Source: Porphyromonas sp. COT-239 OH1446 (GTDB lineage: Bacteria > Bacteroidota > Bacteroidia > Bacteroidales > Porphyromonadaceae). From it: DNA of 64,000 nucleotides. How positions within the stretch are numbered: position 1 is the first letter of the stretch; every line of letters starts with the position of its first letter. Positions 33,976 to 43,016 of the stretch are shown here, one piece after another. The stretch covers positions 1 through 64,000 of the forward strand of contig NZ_JRAO01000016.1 in assembly GCF_000768875.1 (NCBI RefSeq), read 5' to 3'. A model generated the notes under the pieces. The model saw only the letters and a list, made by a program, of their open reading frames with translations, did no database searches and was not told the DNA's origin. The position numbers and the translations under genes are program-made.

Positions 33976-34002
33976 GCATACCGACCCTCTTGGACGGTAT
34001 GC
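33976..34002. promoter_or_regulatory. inverted repeat upstream of bioB
   Basis: GCATACCG at 33976-33983 and CGGTATGC at 33995-34002 are perfect 8-bp arms with an 11-base spacer, ending 21 bases before the bioB ATG. The position suits an operator (for example a biotin repressor site) or a leader hairpin that could affect translation. The sequence does not match an operator that I know with certainty. Confidence 0.5.
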
Positions 34003-34023
34003 TCTACGATCACTTAAATCTGA

Positions 34024-35016
34024 ATGATAACAAAGATCAAAGAGCGCATCCTCTCTGGTGGTGAGATCACCCACGAGGAAGCTCTTGCTCTGCTGAATAC
34101 CCCCGACAAGGACGAGCTCTATGAGGCCGCCCATGAGATCACGGAGCACTTCATGGGGGACAGCTTCGACACCTGCTCCATCATCAACGCCAAGAGCGGC
34201 AATTGCCCTGAGGACTGCAAATGGTGTGCCCAAAGTGGACACTATGCCACCTCAGCAGAGAAATATGCCCTCGTAAGCCCCAGCGTGTCTGTGGCGCAGG
34301 CGACCTACAACCACAAGCAGGGTATAGGCCGCTTCTCCCTCGTGGCCAGCGGTCGCCGCTCCTCGGACAAGGAGATAGACCTCTTGAGCATCAGCTATCG
34401 GGCGATCAAGAAGGCTAACCCCAGCCTCAAGTGCTGCGCCTCCCTGGGTCTGCTGCGAGAGGATCAGCTACGCAAGCTCTTCGAGAGTGGAGTAACGACC
34501 TATCACTGCAATATGGAGACTGCTCCGAGCCACTTTGCAAACCTCTGCACCACCCACACCCAGCAGGACAAGGAGGAGACCCTCGAGGCAGCTCGACGGG
34601 TCGGGATGCGTATCTGTAGCGGAGGTATTATAGGGATGGGCGAGACGGCCGAGCAGCGCATTGAGTTGGCCTTTTATCTCAAGAGCCTACGGGTGGAGAG
34701 CATCCCCTTCAACATTCTACAGCCCATCCTCGGCACACCTCTGTATGGCACTACGCCCTTGACAGAGGAGGAGATCCTCACGGCGATTGCCCTCTTTAGA
34801 CTGATCAATCCCCGCTCCTTCTTGCGCTTCTCAGGAGGGCGAGCTCAGCTGAGTGCTGAGCTACAGCGTAAGGCGATCTATGTAGGGGTCAACTCCGCCA
34901 TCACAGGCGACCTGCTCACGACCATTGGGCAGCAGGCCAAGGACGATATGGCGATGATCGAGGAGTGTGGCAAGGTGAACCGCTCTGTCGATTGGGAGGT
35001 AAGCTACGACTTCTAA
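34024..35016 (+). CDS. bioB: biotin synthase
   Basis: 330 residues of the radical-SAM family. It inserts sulfur into dethiobiotin to make biotin. The SAM cluster motif CPEDCKWC gives Cys61, Cys65 and Cys68. [30 protein letters not shown] and GGIIGMGE follow as expected, and the conserved [25 protein letters not shown] near the C terminus matches the family. It is first of the bioB-bioA pair. Biotin is needed here by the MmdC carrier protein encoded at 56645-57121. Confidence 0.97.
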   Translation: MITKIKERILSGGEITHEEALALLNTPDKDELYEAAHEITEHFMGDSFDTCSIINAKSGNCPEDCKWCAQSGHYATSAEKYALVSPSVSVAQATYNHKQGIGRFSLVASGRRSSDKEIDLLSISYRAIKKANPSLKCCASLGLLREDQLRKLFESGVTTYHCNMETAPSHFANLCTTHTQQDKEETLEAARRVGMRICSGGIIGMGETAEQRIELAFYLKSLRVESIPFNILQPILGTPLYGTTPLTEEEILTAIALFRLINPRSFLRFSGGRAQLSAELQRKAIYVGVNSAITGDLLTTIGQQAKDDMAMIEECGKVNRSVDWEVSYDF

Positions 35017-35027
35017 AACCTAGAGCT

Positions 35028-36314
35028 ATGGACGAACAAAGAATGCTAGAGATAGACCGCAGACACCTGTGGCACCCCTATACCTCAACGATCAATCCGC
35101 TACCCGTCTACCCTGTAGAGCGGGCTGAGGGAGTGCGCCTCTACCTCAAGGATGGGCGAGAGCTGATCGATGGCATGAGCTCGTGGTGGGCAGCCGTGCA
35201 CGGCTACAATCACCCCAGGCTCAATGAGGCCCTTACCCGTCAGCTCGGGCAGATGGCCCATGTGATGTTTGGCGGCATTACGCATGAGCCTGCTGTAGAG
35301 CTGGCTGAGGAGCTCCTTAGCCTCTTGCCCCAGGCTTTGGAGTGCATCTTCTACGCCGACTCGGGTTCGGTGGCTGTCGAGGTGGCCCTCAAGATGGCCC
35401 TGCAATATCAGCAGTCCTTGGGCCAGGGGCAGCGTCATCGTATTGCCACGCTGCGCAATGGTTACCATGGAGATACCTGGCACGCCATGAGCGTCTGTGA
35501 CCCAGAGACCGGTATGCATGGTCTCTTCGGTGGGGCATTGCCTGTGCAGCACTTCCTGCCTCGACCCTCCTCTCGCTTCGGGGGGGAATGGCATCCCGAG
35601 GATATGAAGCCCCTCGAGGAGCTCCTCGAGCAATATGCAGGTGAGATCGCAGCCCTGATCCTAGAGCCAGTGGTGCAGGGTGCAGGGGGGATGTACTTCT
35701 ACCACCCACGCTACCTCGTCGAGGCCCGCAGGCTGTGCCGTGAGGCTGGGGTGCTCTTGATCTTCGACGAGATCGCAACGGGCTTCGGCCGCACGGGTAA
35801 GCTCTTCGCTATGGAGCATGCGGGCGTACTGCCCGACATTATCTGCCTGGGTAAGGCCTTAACGGGGGGATACATGACCCTCTCGGCCTGCGTTACCACC
35901 CGAGAGGTTGCCGATACGATCTGCTCGGGTGAGGCTGGCTGCTTCATGCATGGGCCGACCTTCATGGGCAATCCACTCGCCTGTGCAGTGGCAACGGCCT
36001 CTTTACGCCTCCTGAAGGAGAGCCCCTGGCAGGAGCGTGTCGGGAACATCGAGCGCATCCTCACCGAAGAGCTCAGTCCGCTGAGCCGCCTCGGCAGTGT
36101 GGCCGAGGTGCGTGTCCTCGGGGCTATCGGAGTTGTAGAGATGAGAGAGCCAGTGAATATGGGAGCTCTGCAGGCCCGCTTCGTCGAGGCGGGGATATGG
36201 GTGCGCCCCTTCGGCCGCTTGGTATATCTGATGCCCCCCTTCGTGATCGGGGAGACGGATCTCAGGACGCTGGCCTCCCGTCTCGTGCACATCCTCGAAG
36301 AGCTTGATCGTTAG
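35028..36314 (+). CDS. bioA: adenosylmethionine-8-amino-7-oxononanoate aminotransferase
   Basis: 428 residues from ATG 35028, 11 bases after bioB; an in-frame ATG inside bioB is rejected because [14 protein letters not shown] is the normal family start. PLP class III features are the N-terminal [50 protein letters not shown] with the PLP Asp, and the Schiff-base Lys in [15 protein letters not shown]. It converts 8-amino-7-oxononanoate to 7,8-diaminononanoate using S-adenosylmethionine. bioF, bioC and bioD are not in the window. Confidence 0.96.
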   Translation: MDEQRMLEIDRRHLWHPYTSTINPLPVYPVERAEGVRLYLKDGRELIDGMSSWWAAVHGYNHPRLNEALTRQLGQMAHVMFGGITHEPAVELAEELLSLLPQALECIFYADSGSVAVEVALKMALQYQQSLGQGQRHRIATLRNGYHGDTWHAMSVCDPETGMHGLFGGALPVQHFLPRPSSRFGGEWHPEDMKPLEELLEQYAGEIAALILEPVVQGAGGMYFYHPRYLVEARRLCREAGVLLIFDEIATGFGRTGKLFAMEHAGVLPDIICLGKALTGGYMTLSACVTTREVADTICSGEAGCFMHGPTFMGNPLACAVATASLRLLKESPWQERVGNIERILTEELSPLSRLGSVAEVRVLGAIGVVEMREPVNMGALQARFVEAGIWVRPFGRLVYLMPPFVIGETDLRTLASRLVHILEELDR

Positions 36315-36345
36315 AAGCCCTATCAACCTACTTAACTGAATAACT

Positions 36346-36777
36346 ATGAATATGATCAAAGAATCAGGGACGATAGACCTGAACCTCCTCATCCGCCACT
36401 TCCCCTGGAAGGAGCTTTGCCGAGACTATGGCTTTGCGATTCCCTACCCAGAGGTGATGATGACGAGCGACCGAGCCCATGCCCTCTATACACAGATCAG
36501 TGGACTGCTCCTACCGCTGGCTTGGGAGCTTGATAATGAAGTCCGTTACCGTCTCGAGGCACATCCGATGCAGTCTGAGGCAGAGCTCCTCTTTGTCGAG
36601 GTGGAGCTCAAGGTGCTCGATGAGGCTTGGGAGGTGATCGGCTTCCCTCGGAGCACGGTCGAGCGTTACCTCTCCCTAGCGGCCTATGCTCACCTCTCGG
36701 GGGAGCTGTGGGCGGAACGGAAGAGGAGGTACTTCGGTCTCGACGAAGGCTCTTGGCTCGTTAGCCCTGCGCTCTAG
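36346..36777 (+). CDS. conserved-looking hypothetical protein downstream of bioA
   Basis: 143 residues that I do not recognise. It is soluble, acidic, with no signal peptide. Predicted mostly helical; notable pieces are LNLLIRHFPWKELCRDYGF at about 12-30 and LSGELWAERKRRYFGLDEGSW at the C terminus. The ATG at 36346 is preceded by an A-rich leader, and the codon use is like the neighbours'. It lies 31 bases after bioA on the same strand, before a bidirectional terminator, so it is probably in the bioB-bioA transcript. A biotin-linked role is only positional inference. Confidence 0.7.
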   Translation: MNMIKESGTIDLNLLIRHFPWKELCRDYGFAIPYPEVMMTSDRAHALYTQISGLLLPLAWELDNEVRYRLEAHPMQSEAELLFVEVELKVLDEAWEVIGFPRSTVERYLSLAAYAHLSGELWAERKRRYFGLDEGSWLVSPAL

Positions 36778-36790
36778 TGTCCCAAATAGG

Positions 36791-36832
36791 AAGCCGCCCC
36801 TTGAGATCCTGTAAGATCTCAAGGGGCGGCTT
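36791..36832. terminator. bidirectional hairpin terminator
   Basis: Perfect 18-bp arms 36791-36808 and 36815-36832 (AAGCCGCCCCTTGAGATC on the left) with loop CTGTAA, between convergent genes ending at 36777 and 36861. Confidence 0.92.
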
Positions 36833-36860
36833 ATTACTGCCTTCTCCGCTTGGCCCGAGG

Positions 36861-37421
36861 CTAGTGTAATAGCTCGTATGGGGTGTCGAGGGTTTCGCTG
36901 TGTACCTTGTCCCATTTGAGACTTTCCCTTGGGCGTTCGGGGGCATCTCCATTGACGTAGCCAATGCCTAGGATGCAGACGATCTCGAGATCCTCAGGCA
37001 GGGCGAGGATGCGGCGCACGTAGATGCTAGAGTCCTCGCCATCGGCGGTGAAGCGTCCGTCCACCTCGGCCCAGCAAGTCCCTAGATCCTGCTGCCAAGC
37101 CTGTAGTTGCATATAGCCTGCGGCCAGGGAGGCATCTGCGATCCAGTGGCGGCACTCCTGAGGCGAAGCCAGTACGGCGATGGCTACAGGCACGTCAGCT
37201 AGGAAGGCACAACCCTTCTCTCTGAGATGACTGAGAGCCTCTAGCTTGGCCCGATCTCGGATGATGAGGAACTGGGTCGTATGCTTGTTCATCGATGAGG
37301 GGGCGCGCAGCCCTGCCTCGAGGATGGGCTCTAACTGCTCGGCCGATACGTCTCTGTCTCGGTGATAGATGCGGATGCTGCGGCGGGTGCGGATCGCATC
37401 GATTAGTTGGGGCTTGTTCAT
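36861..37421 (-). CDS. nitroreductase-family flavoprotein
   Basis: 186 residues. FMN-binding signatures are RTRRSIRIYHRDRDV at about residues 11-25, LRAPSSMNKHTTQFLII at about 39-55, and the C-terminal EIVCILGIGYVNGDAPERPR. These proteins use NAD(P)H to reduce nitroaromatics, quinones or other acceptors. The true substrate is unknown. No signal peptide. It is separated from msrA by 112 bases with no clear promoter element. Confidence 0.9.
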   Translation of the reverse strand: MNKPQLIDAIRTRRSIRIYHRDRDVSAEQLEPILEAGLRAPSSMNKHTTQFLIIRDRAKLEALSHLREKGCAFLADVPVAIAVLASPQECRHWIADASLAAGYMQLQAWQQDLGTCWAEVDGRFTADGEDSSIYVRRILALPEDLEIVCILGIGYVNGDAPERPRESLKWDKVHSETLDTPYELLH

Positions 37422-37533
37422 TGACTTGCTGTGATGTTAGTTAAGTTTTGACGGGAGAATGCCTCTCACTCGAATAACCAACAATCCGAGCCAATAGTTT
37501 CCCCCGCTGGGGTAGGAGGAGAAGGCGAGCTGT

Positions 37534-38178
37534 TTAGGGCTTGGGAGGATTGGCCTTGCGGGCATACTCGAAGAGATCCAGGCTGACGTGGCAATAGCCC
37601 CCAGGGTTCGCCTCGAGGTAATCTTGATGATAGTCCTCGGCGGGGTAGAAGTTCTTGATCGGCTTGCATTCGATACGCAGCAGCATCCGATGCTTCTTTT
37701 GTAGTTCTGCTAGTGCTTCTCGGATGATGGGCAGATCTCGCTCTTGGTCATAATAGATCCCTGTGCGGTACTGCGTGCCTATGTCTCCGCCCTGCCTGTT
37801 GAGCGAGGTGGGGTCGATGGTCATGAAGTAGAGCTCAAGTAGGAGCTTGAGGTCGAGTACGGAACTGTCGTAGATAACCTCGACAGTCTCGGCATGTCCC
37901 GTCGTACCTGTACAGACCTCTCGATAGGTAGGCCGCTCGGTAGTACCATTGGCATAGCCGACTTGTGTGCTGACTACGCCTCGTATTTGCTTGACGAAAT
38001 GCTCTGTGCCCCAGAAGCATCCGCCAGCTAGATAAATCGTTCGTTTGTCCATAGATGTGGGTTGGGTATGGGTGTCGCTGCCTCGAGCTGTGCGAGGAGC
38101 AGAGGTGCTTGCACAGCCCGAACAGGAGCTTAACAGGAGGAGAAGGCTTAGGCCTAGCCCTAGGGTTCGCTTCATCAT
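37534..38178 (-). CDS. msrA: lipoprotein peptide methionine sulfoxide reductase A
   Basis: 214 residues from ATG 38178; 38175 is an equal alternative. The N terminus is a lipoprotein signal: a hydrophobic run of leucines, then LSSC with Cys19 as the likely lipidated residue. The MsrA domain starts at TIYLAGGCFWGTEHFV with catalytic Cys54, followed by GYANGTTERPTYREVCTGTTGHAE and the YHQDYLEANPGGYC end. No MsrB domain is fused. It should repair oxidised methionine in envelope proteins rather than in the cytosol. It lies 28 bases downstream of corA on the same strand, so probably in one operon. Confidence 0.93.
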   Translation of the reverse strand: MMKRTLGLGLSLLLLLSSCSGCASTSAPRTARGSDTHTQPTSMDKRTIYLAGGCFWGTEHFVKQIRGVVSTQVGYANGTTERPTYREVCTGTTGHAETVEVIYDSSVLDLKLLLELYFMTIDPTSLNRQGGDIGTQYRTGIYYDQERDLPIIREALAELQKKHRMLLRIECKPIKNFYPAEDYHQDYLEANPGGYCHVSLDLFEYARKANPPKP

Positions 38179-38206
38179 GAGGTCGAGAGAGGGGCCGAGG
38201 GGTGGG

Positions 38207-39130
38207 TTAGAACCATTTAATCTTTCGGAAGATGAAGAAGGCCGTTGCCGAGACAACGATCGACACACCGAAGATCAAGAGGAAAGCATAGGGTAGTCGA
38301 TCCAAATATACATTGACATTCATCCCATAGAAGCTGGCGATCATCGTTGGGATCGTGAGCACGATCGAGAGGCTGGTCATGCGCTTCATGATCGTATTGA
38401 CGTTGTTCGAGATGATACTGGCTAGGGCGTCCATCGTACTCGTAGCAATATCCGTATATATATTAAGGGTATTGTAGGCTTGTCGTAGTTCGATGCCTAC
38501 GTCCTCAATGAGGTCGGGGTCTACCTGTCCTGCTCGGGCTGCGGTGCGCAGTCGGCCGAGCATAGCCTCGTTGCCTCGGATCGAGGTGTTGAAGTAGACG
38601 AGCGACTTCTGTAGGCGCATGATGCGCATGAGGTCTTCGTTTCGGATGCTCTGCTCGAGCTCTTTCTCCGCTCGATTGATCTCGAGGTAGATGAGCTTGA
38701 GGTACTTCAAGAACCAGGCTGCTGACGAATAGATCACCCGTGCGATAAAGTCAGGCTGAGACTGGATGGTGATGTTTTTGCGCCGAATGTGGTTGATGAA
38801 GTCGGGCATGAGCTGCGTCTTGCGAGAGCAGACCGTAATGGTTGCCCGCTCGCCCGTGATGATCCCTAGGGGGATGGTCATATAGGGCAGGCCCTGGATG
38901 TTGCTCTCCAGCGGGATACGCAGGATCGTGAGCAGCCACTCCTCCTCACGCTCGATGCGTGGACGTTCGTCCACGTCTGATATATCGGAGAAGAACTCGG
39001 CGGGCACTCCCAGCTCCTCGGTCAGGAAGTAGAAGTCGTCCTCGTCTGGGCACTCTACATGCACCCAACACTTATTTGTAAACTCTGAGAGCTGGGAAAA
39101 TCCCGGCTCAAGGCTGAGGAAGTTTCTCAT
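38207..39130 (-). CDS. corA: CorA-family Mg2+/Co2+ transporter
   Basis: 307 residues. A soluble N-terminal funnel domain and a long stalk helix (about 150-240) are followed by two C-terminal membrane segments. The signature GMN is present as FYGMNVN between TM1 (LSIVLTIPTMIASF) and TM2 (AFLLIFGVSIVVSATAFFIF). The pore forms a pentamer in the inner membrane. Its start lies next to a long divergent interval carrying repeat array D. TACCTTCG on the minus strand near 39323-39330 is only an imperfect -7 box. Confidence 0.93.
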   Translation of the reverse strand: MRNFLSLEPGFSQLSEFTNKCWVHVECPDEDDFYFLTEELGVPAEFFSDISDVDERPRIEREEEWLLTILRIPLESNIQGLPYMTIPLGIITGERATITVCSRKTQLMPDFINHIRRKNITIQSQPDFIARVIYSSAAWFLKYLKLIYLEINRAEKELEQSIRNEDLMRIMRLQKSLVYFNTSIRGNEAMLGRLRTAARAGQVDPDLIEDVGIELRQAYNTLNIYTDIATSTMDALASIISNNVNTIMKRMTSLSIVLTIPTMIASFYGMNVNVYLDRLPYAFLLIFGVSIVVSATAFFIFRKIKWF

Positions 39131-39474
39131 CGTCTGTGTAAGTATCCGTATATACGTTAGGCTCTATCTGCCGCCTCACAGATGCTTACCAGTTCGCTCT
39201 CTACGCCCAGCGTAGCTGACGATGATCTTAGTCTGCGAGACGACAGCTGATCTCTCGGGGCTCAGTACTCGGAGGGATGGCTTCGTCCATAATGGTGATG
39301 ACTATTTTTGAATTGATTGCCTGCGAAGGTACGAAAAAAAGAGGGATGAAGCTGCCTCTTCCTTACAATTATTTTGCAAATCATTGTTCAGTAAAGCGTT
39401 GAGACTCTTTCGAGCAGCCCTCTACCCATAGTCCATCCCCTCCTTTGCTGCAGCCCACGCTTACCGCTCTCTAC

Positions 39475-39681
39475 GTCCCTATTTGCATCTCGATCGAACA
39501 CCTAATTTTATCTTGAATGAGTTCCCAATTTAGATCTCCACCACGATCTACTTGAGTCTCTATTGAGATCCTAGTAGGATCTCGATGGAGCTCCTACTTA
39601 TGTCTCTGCTTCGATCCTATTTGAGTCTCTGCTTCGATCCTATTTAGATCTCCGTTGAAACTCTACCGATACCTCATCCAC
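39475..39681 (+). repeat. 23-bp degenerate tandem repeat array D
   Basis: Nine units with no insertion or deletion, starting at 39475, 39498, 39521, 39544, 39567, 39590, 39613, 39636 and 39659. Clear units read GATCCTATTT, GAGTCTC, then GCTTC or CGTTGA. The interval 39131-39474 upstream has no gene that I can see, and vestigial similarity may extend to about 39260. The array lies in the divergent corA-nusB interval. Confidence 0.88.
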
Positions 39682-39710
39682 CCTTCTATCTGAACCTTCA
39701 TCCCCTCCCC

Positions 39711-39744
39711 CCCCTCTAGCCTCTCGACTTAGGGGCTAGAGGGG
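39711..39744. terminator. 11-bp hairpin between array D and the nusB promoter
   Basis: CCCCTCTAGCC at 39711-39721 pairs with GGCTAGAGGGG at 39734-39744, with a 12-base loop. It lacks a T-run. It could end transcription coming from the repeat side, or shield nusB. Confidence 0.5.
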
Positions 39745-39842
39745 AGCACACTCAAGGGCTCGATAGGCCTTCGCCGAGGCTCTGCGTTGCGTCCTGTGCC
39801 CGAAGGGGGTGGGGGGATCGTGTAGCTGTCGATTATTCCTTG

Positions 39843-39850
39843 TATCTTTG
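39843..39850 (+). promoter_or_regulatory. -7 promoter element TATCTTTG for nusB
   Basis: TAnnTTTG match 58 bases before the nusB ATG at 39908. It lies downstream of array D, so the repeats are upstream of the predicted transcription start. Confidence 0.5.
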
Positions 39851-39907
39851 CATACTCTCTTGATGGACGTGAGCTACTCAGTCCGAGGAGGAGTGTCCTT
39901 TCGCAAT

Positions 39908-40957
39908 ATGATCAATAGACTACTCATACGTACCCGTGTAATGCAGGTTGCCTATGCGCATTACCATCGTGAGCAGCAGAAGCTAACCCAAGCTGAGCAA
40001 GAGCTCAAGCAGAGCTTCGTGCGCACGCATGACCTGTATCTCTTCTTACTAAGACTAATCCCCTCTCTCACGGAGCTCCATGCGTATCGCCTCGAACTCA
40101 GACGGCGCAAGCACCTGGCCACTGCCCGTGATCTAAACCCCAATACTCGCTTGGCGGACAACGCCCTCTCGGCGCAGATCCACAATACGGCTGACCTGGA
40201 GGCTTGGTATAATGCCTTCCCCCTGAACTGGCAAGCCGAAGAGGGACTGCTGCGCCATCTGCTCGAGCGCATCGAGCGTAGCGAGCTCTTCGAGAGCTAC
40301 ATGAATGCAGAGGAGACGAATTGGGAGAGCGACAAGCAGTTTTGGGTCGATGCTTTCCATAGCATCATCGCCTCCGACCTGGATCTCGCCGAGTACCTTG
40401 AGCAGCAATCCATCTACTGGGATGATGAGCTCACCGCCACTGAGAAGATCGAGTGCGAGGAGCACCCCGCCTGGGATCAGATCGAGGAGGCTGTCGAGGA
40501 GGCTCGCCAGGCCCAGCAGTATGCTGCCCATCCACTCGAGCTTGGTGCCGTCGAGATCGTCAAGGACTTTGTGGTGAAGAGTCTTCGCCGTGCCACGGCC
40601 GAGGATGACTTCTCTAGCCATCTCTTGCCGCTCTTCAAGGACGAGGACGACGAAGCCTTCGCCTCGCACCTATTGCGTCAGCTGCTGCTCAAGCACACCG
40701 AGTTGACAGAGCTCATCGAGACCCACATCAGTGAGAGCTGGGACAAGGAGCGTCTAGCTGATCTTGACGTGCTCATCATGTCGATGTGTATCGTGGAGTT
40801 TCTCCATTTCCCAGGCATTCCTACTCATGTATCCATCAACGAATATGTCGAGCTGGCCAAGGCCTATTCGACACCCAAGAGCTCTAGCTTCATCAACGGG
40901 GTGCTGGACGCTGTGGCCCGATCGCTCAAAGAGTCGGGGCGCATCATCAAGGCCTAA
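39908..40957 (+). CDS. nusB: transcription antitermination factor NusB, long Bacteroidetes form
   Basis: 349 residues from ATG 39908; an in-frame start at 39809 would precede the promoter box. The chain starts MINRLLIRTRVMQVAYAHY, the canonical NusB helix 1. A central charged insert follows, rather than the compact 140-residue E. coli form. The C-terminal half carries the rest of the NusB fold (LADLDVLIMSMCIVEFLHFPGIPTHVSINEYVELAKAYSTPKSSSFINGVL). It binds boxA RNA with S10 during rRNA transcription. yajC, the YbbR gene and coaE follow, a conserved Bacteroidales order. Confidence 0.93.
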   Translation: MINRLLIRTRVMQVAYAHYHREQQKLTQAEQELKQSFVRTHDLYLFLLRLIPSLTELHAYRLELRRRKHLATARDLNPNTRLADNALSAQIHNTADLEAWYNAFPLNWQAEEGLLRHLLERIERSELFESYMNAEETNWESDKQFWVDAFHSIIASDLDLAEYLEQQSIYWDDELTATEKIECEEHPAWDQIEEAVEEARQAQQYAAHPLELGAVEIVKDFVVKSLRRATAEDDFSSHLLPLFKDEDDEAFASHLLRQLLLKHTELTELIETHISESWDKERLADLDVLIMSMCIVEFLHFPGIPTHVSINEYVELAKAYSTPKSSSFINGVLDAVARSLKESGRIIKA

Positions 40958-41013
40958 TCCCCCCCGCCCCTCCCCGCACATTATATCATTCATATTAAGC
41001 AAACAACAAGACA

Positions 41014-41313
41014 ATGAACACAATCTTTCTGCAGGCCTCTGCTGCATCTAGCCCTTGGGGCACTGTAGCCATGATGGCTGCCATCTTCGTGGTTTTTTAT
41101 TTCTTTATGATCCGCCCTCAGCAGAAGAAGCAAAAGGCTCTCGAGGAGCAGCGTAAGGCTCTCAAGTCAGGCGACCGCATTATTACCTCTGGTGGAGTCC
41201 ATGGCGTGATTAAGGATGTCAAGGAGCGCGAGTTCGTGATCGAGATCTCCGATGGAGTGCGCGTGCGCATCGATAAGGGCTCGGTCTACGCTGTTACCGA
41301 GACAGCTAAGTAG
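41014..41313 (+). CDS. yajC: preprotein translocase accessory subunit YajC
   Basis: 99 residues. One membrane span at about 15-35 (TVAMMAAIFVVFYFFMI) is followed by the family signature RPQQKKQKALEEQRKALKSGDRIITSGGVHGVI and a small beta domain. YajC associates with SecDF and the translocon in the inner membrane. It lies between nusB and the YbbR gene on one strand. Confidence 0.95.
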   Translation: MNTIFLQASAASSPWGTVAMMAAIFVVFYFFMIRPQQKKQKALEEQRKALKSGDRIITSGGVHGVIKDVKEREFVIEISDGVRVRIDKGSVYAVTETAK

Positions 41314-41368
41314 TTCTCCCCGAAGACCGAATATAAACCCTACCACTGCCCCCCCAACGATCCCAACC

Positions 41369-42382
41369 ATGAGGCTCAAACTCGGACAAGGCAAGACTGG
41401 TAGCCAACAAAAGAAAGGTGCAGGCGCAAAGGGTAGCCCTCGAGGGGGGCGCTCTTCGCTCCTGTCCTTTTTGTTTTTTCTCTTCATCTCCTTCGCCTTC
41501 TGGTTCGTTCAGAGTATGCAGGGAGACTTTACTCGCAAGGTTTATATCCCTGTTGTCTATGACAGCATTCCCTCGGATCTAGTCCCTTCATCCGAATTGC
41601 CTCGCTATATCGTCGTACAGGTAGAAGATACTGGCTTCGAACAGATCAATTATTCGATTTATGGCTTGAGTGCCATCCGAGTAGGCCATGAGGGCATTCA
41701 GGCAGATCCTGTCCTCTTGATGGGGAGCAAGGAACTGCACGACCAGGTCGTTGCACGTCTCTCTCCGACTGCATACATCGGTGATATGAGCCCTCAAGAG
41801 ATCCGTATTCCTCTTCTCCGTAGAGCGAGCAAGCGGTTGCCAATAGTAGCAGAGTTCCTCCCATTTCCTGCTCCAGGCTATATGGCTTATCCTCCTGTAT
41901 TTACTCCCGATAGCATTACCGTCTATGGCTCAGCAGATCTATTGGCTGACCTGGAGTACATCGCTACAGAAGACCTCGAGGTCGAGGAACTCAAGCACAC
42001 GCTCACCAGCAAGCTACAGCTCAAGCTTCCCTCGGGGGTGATCTCCGAGCACACGCAGGTGCAGATGCACATCGATGTGGAGGAGTACACAGAGCACCTC
42101 TTCACCCTACCTATCTCGGTATCTGGAGCGGGGCGAGGCTATCGCCTCCTACCCCTGCCAAGTGTAGCGCAGCTGCGCATTACCATCCCTCGATCTCGCT
42201 ACAACGAACTCGTTGATACGGACTTCGAGCTCAGTGTAGCCTTCCCTCGCCTCGAGGGTGAGCATACGACCAACAAGCCCCTAGAGGTGCGGCTGAGCAA
42301 GCACCCCGACTGGGTGAAGCACTACCGTATCGAACCGCAGGCCGTGCAGTATGTGATCGAACGCACTACGCCTGCCTATTAA
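41369..42382 (+). CDS. YbbR-domain (CdaR-like) membrane-anchored protein
   Basis: 337 residues from ATG 41369; an in-frame ATG at 41252 lies inside yajC. A basic, Gly-rich cytoplasmic head of about 30 residues is followed by one membrane span (LLSFLFFLFISFAFWFVQSM). An extracytoplasmic part has repeated YbbR-type beta domains, with motifs such as RYIVVQVEDTGFEQ and PDSITVYGSADLLADLEYIATE. In other bacteria YbbR/CdaR proteins accompany the diadenylate cyclase CdaA; no CdaA gene is visible here. The coaE gene starts 13 bases later. Confidence 0.85.
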   Translation: MRLKLGQGKTGSQQKKGAGAKGSPRGGRSSLLSFLFFLFISFAFWFVQSMQGDFTRKVYIPVVYDSIPSDLVPSSELPRYIVVQVEDTGFEQINYSIYGLSAIRVGHEGIQADPVLLMGSKELHDQVVARLSPTAYIGDMSPQEIRIPLLRRASKRLPIVAEFLPFPAPGYMAYPPVFTPDSITVYGSADLLADLEYIATEDLEVEELKHTLTSKLQLKLPSGVISEHTQVQMHIDVEEYTEHLFTLPISVSGAGRGYRLLPLPSVAQLRITIPRSRYNELVDTDFELSVAFPRLEGEHTTNKPLEVRLSKHPDWVKHYRIEPQAVQYVIERTTPAY

Positions 42383-42395
42383 ACCGCATAGCTAT

Positions 42396-43016
42396 ATGAT
42401 CGAGACCATCGGCATCACGGGGGGCATCGGCTCGGGTAAGAGCGTTGTCTCTCGGGCTTTGACGTCTATGTCCGTGCCTGTCTACGACTGCGACTCTCGG
42501 GCCAAGGCCCTCTATGATGAGAGCCAGGAGCTACGAGAGGGGATGATCGACCTCCTCGGGGAGGCGATCTATGACACCCCCGACGGGCGGATCAATCGCC
42601 CCCTACTCTCGAGCCGCATCTTCGCCGATGCTGCCCTGCTGGCTCGAGTCAATGCGCTGGTGCACCCTGCTGTGCGGCGAGACTTCGACCATTGGCGTAG
42701 GAGGCAAGAGGCTGAGGGCTATACGCTCTGTGGCCTCGAGAGTGCCATCCTCGTTGGCCAAGCTCTCGAGCAGATGATCGATCGCCTTGTCGTGGTTGCA
42801 GCCCCACTAGAGCTGCGCCTCAAGCGGGCTGCGGCTCGAGATCGAACCACTGAGGAGGCCATCCGTCAGCGCATGGCACATCAGCTGTCGCAGCAGGAGC
42901 TTATAGAGAGGGGCGATGCAGTCGTGTACAACGAACCACATCGCCCTCTATTGCCACAGCTGTGGGATCTGCTCGAGCAGATCCACAGTGTCGGGGTTAA
43001 GCCCTCCTCGGCCTAG
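42396..43016 (+). CDS. coaE: dephospho-CoA kinase
   Basis: 206 residues. It phosphorylates dephospho-CoA in the last step of coenzyme A synthesis. The P-loop GGIGSGKS is at residues 9-16. VYDCDSRAKALYDE, INRPLLSSRIFAD and the LVVVAAPLELRLKRAAARD lid region follow. Its TAG stop shares bases with the stop of the opposing PspC gene (CTAG at 43013-43016), so the two converge with no spacer and no hairpin terminator. Confidence 0.95.
   Translation: MIETIGITGGIGSGKSVVSRALTSMSVPVYDCDSRAKALYDESQELREGMIDLLGEAIYDTPDGRINRPLLSSRIFADAALLARVNALVHPAVRRDFDHWRRRQEAEGYTLCGLESAILVGQALEQMIDRLVVVAAPLELRLKRAAARDRTTEEAIRQRMAHQLSQQELIERGDAVVYNEPHRPLLPQLWDLLEQIHSVGVKPSSA

Noticed and set aside
33584-34027. 147-codon plus frame ending in an ATGA overlap with bioB
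   Set aside because: The overlap looks like coupling, but the translation is dominated by Ser, Arg and Leu, it contains a 12-bp perfect terminator hairpin and the inverted repeat near bioB, and no family is recognisable.
39475-39681. CRISPR array interpretation of the 23-bp repeats
   Set aside because: There are no unique spacers, units are degenerate and directly adjacent, and no cas genes are present.
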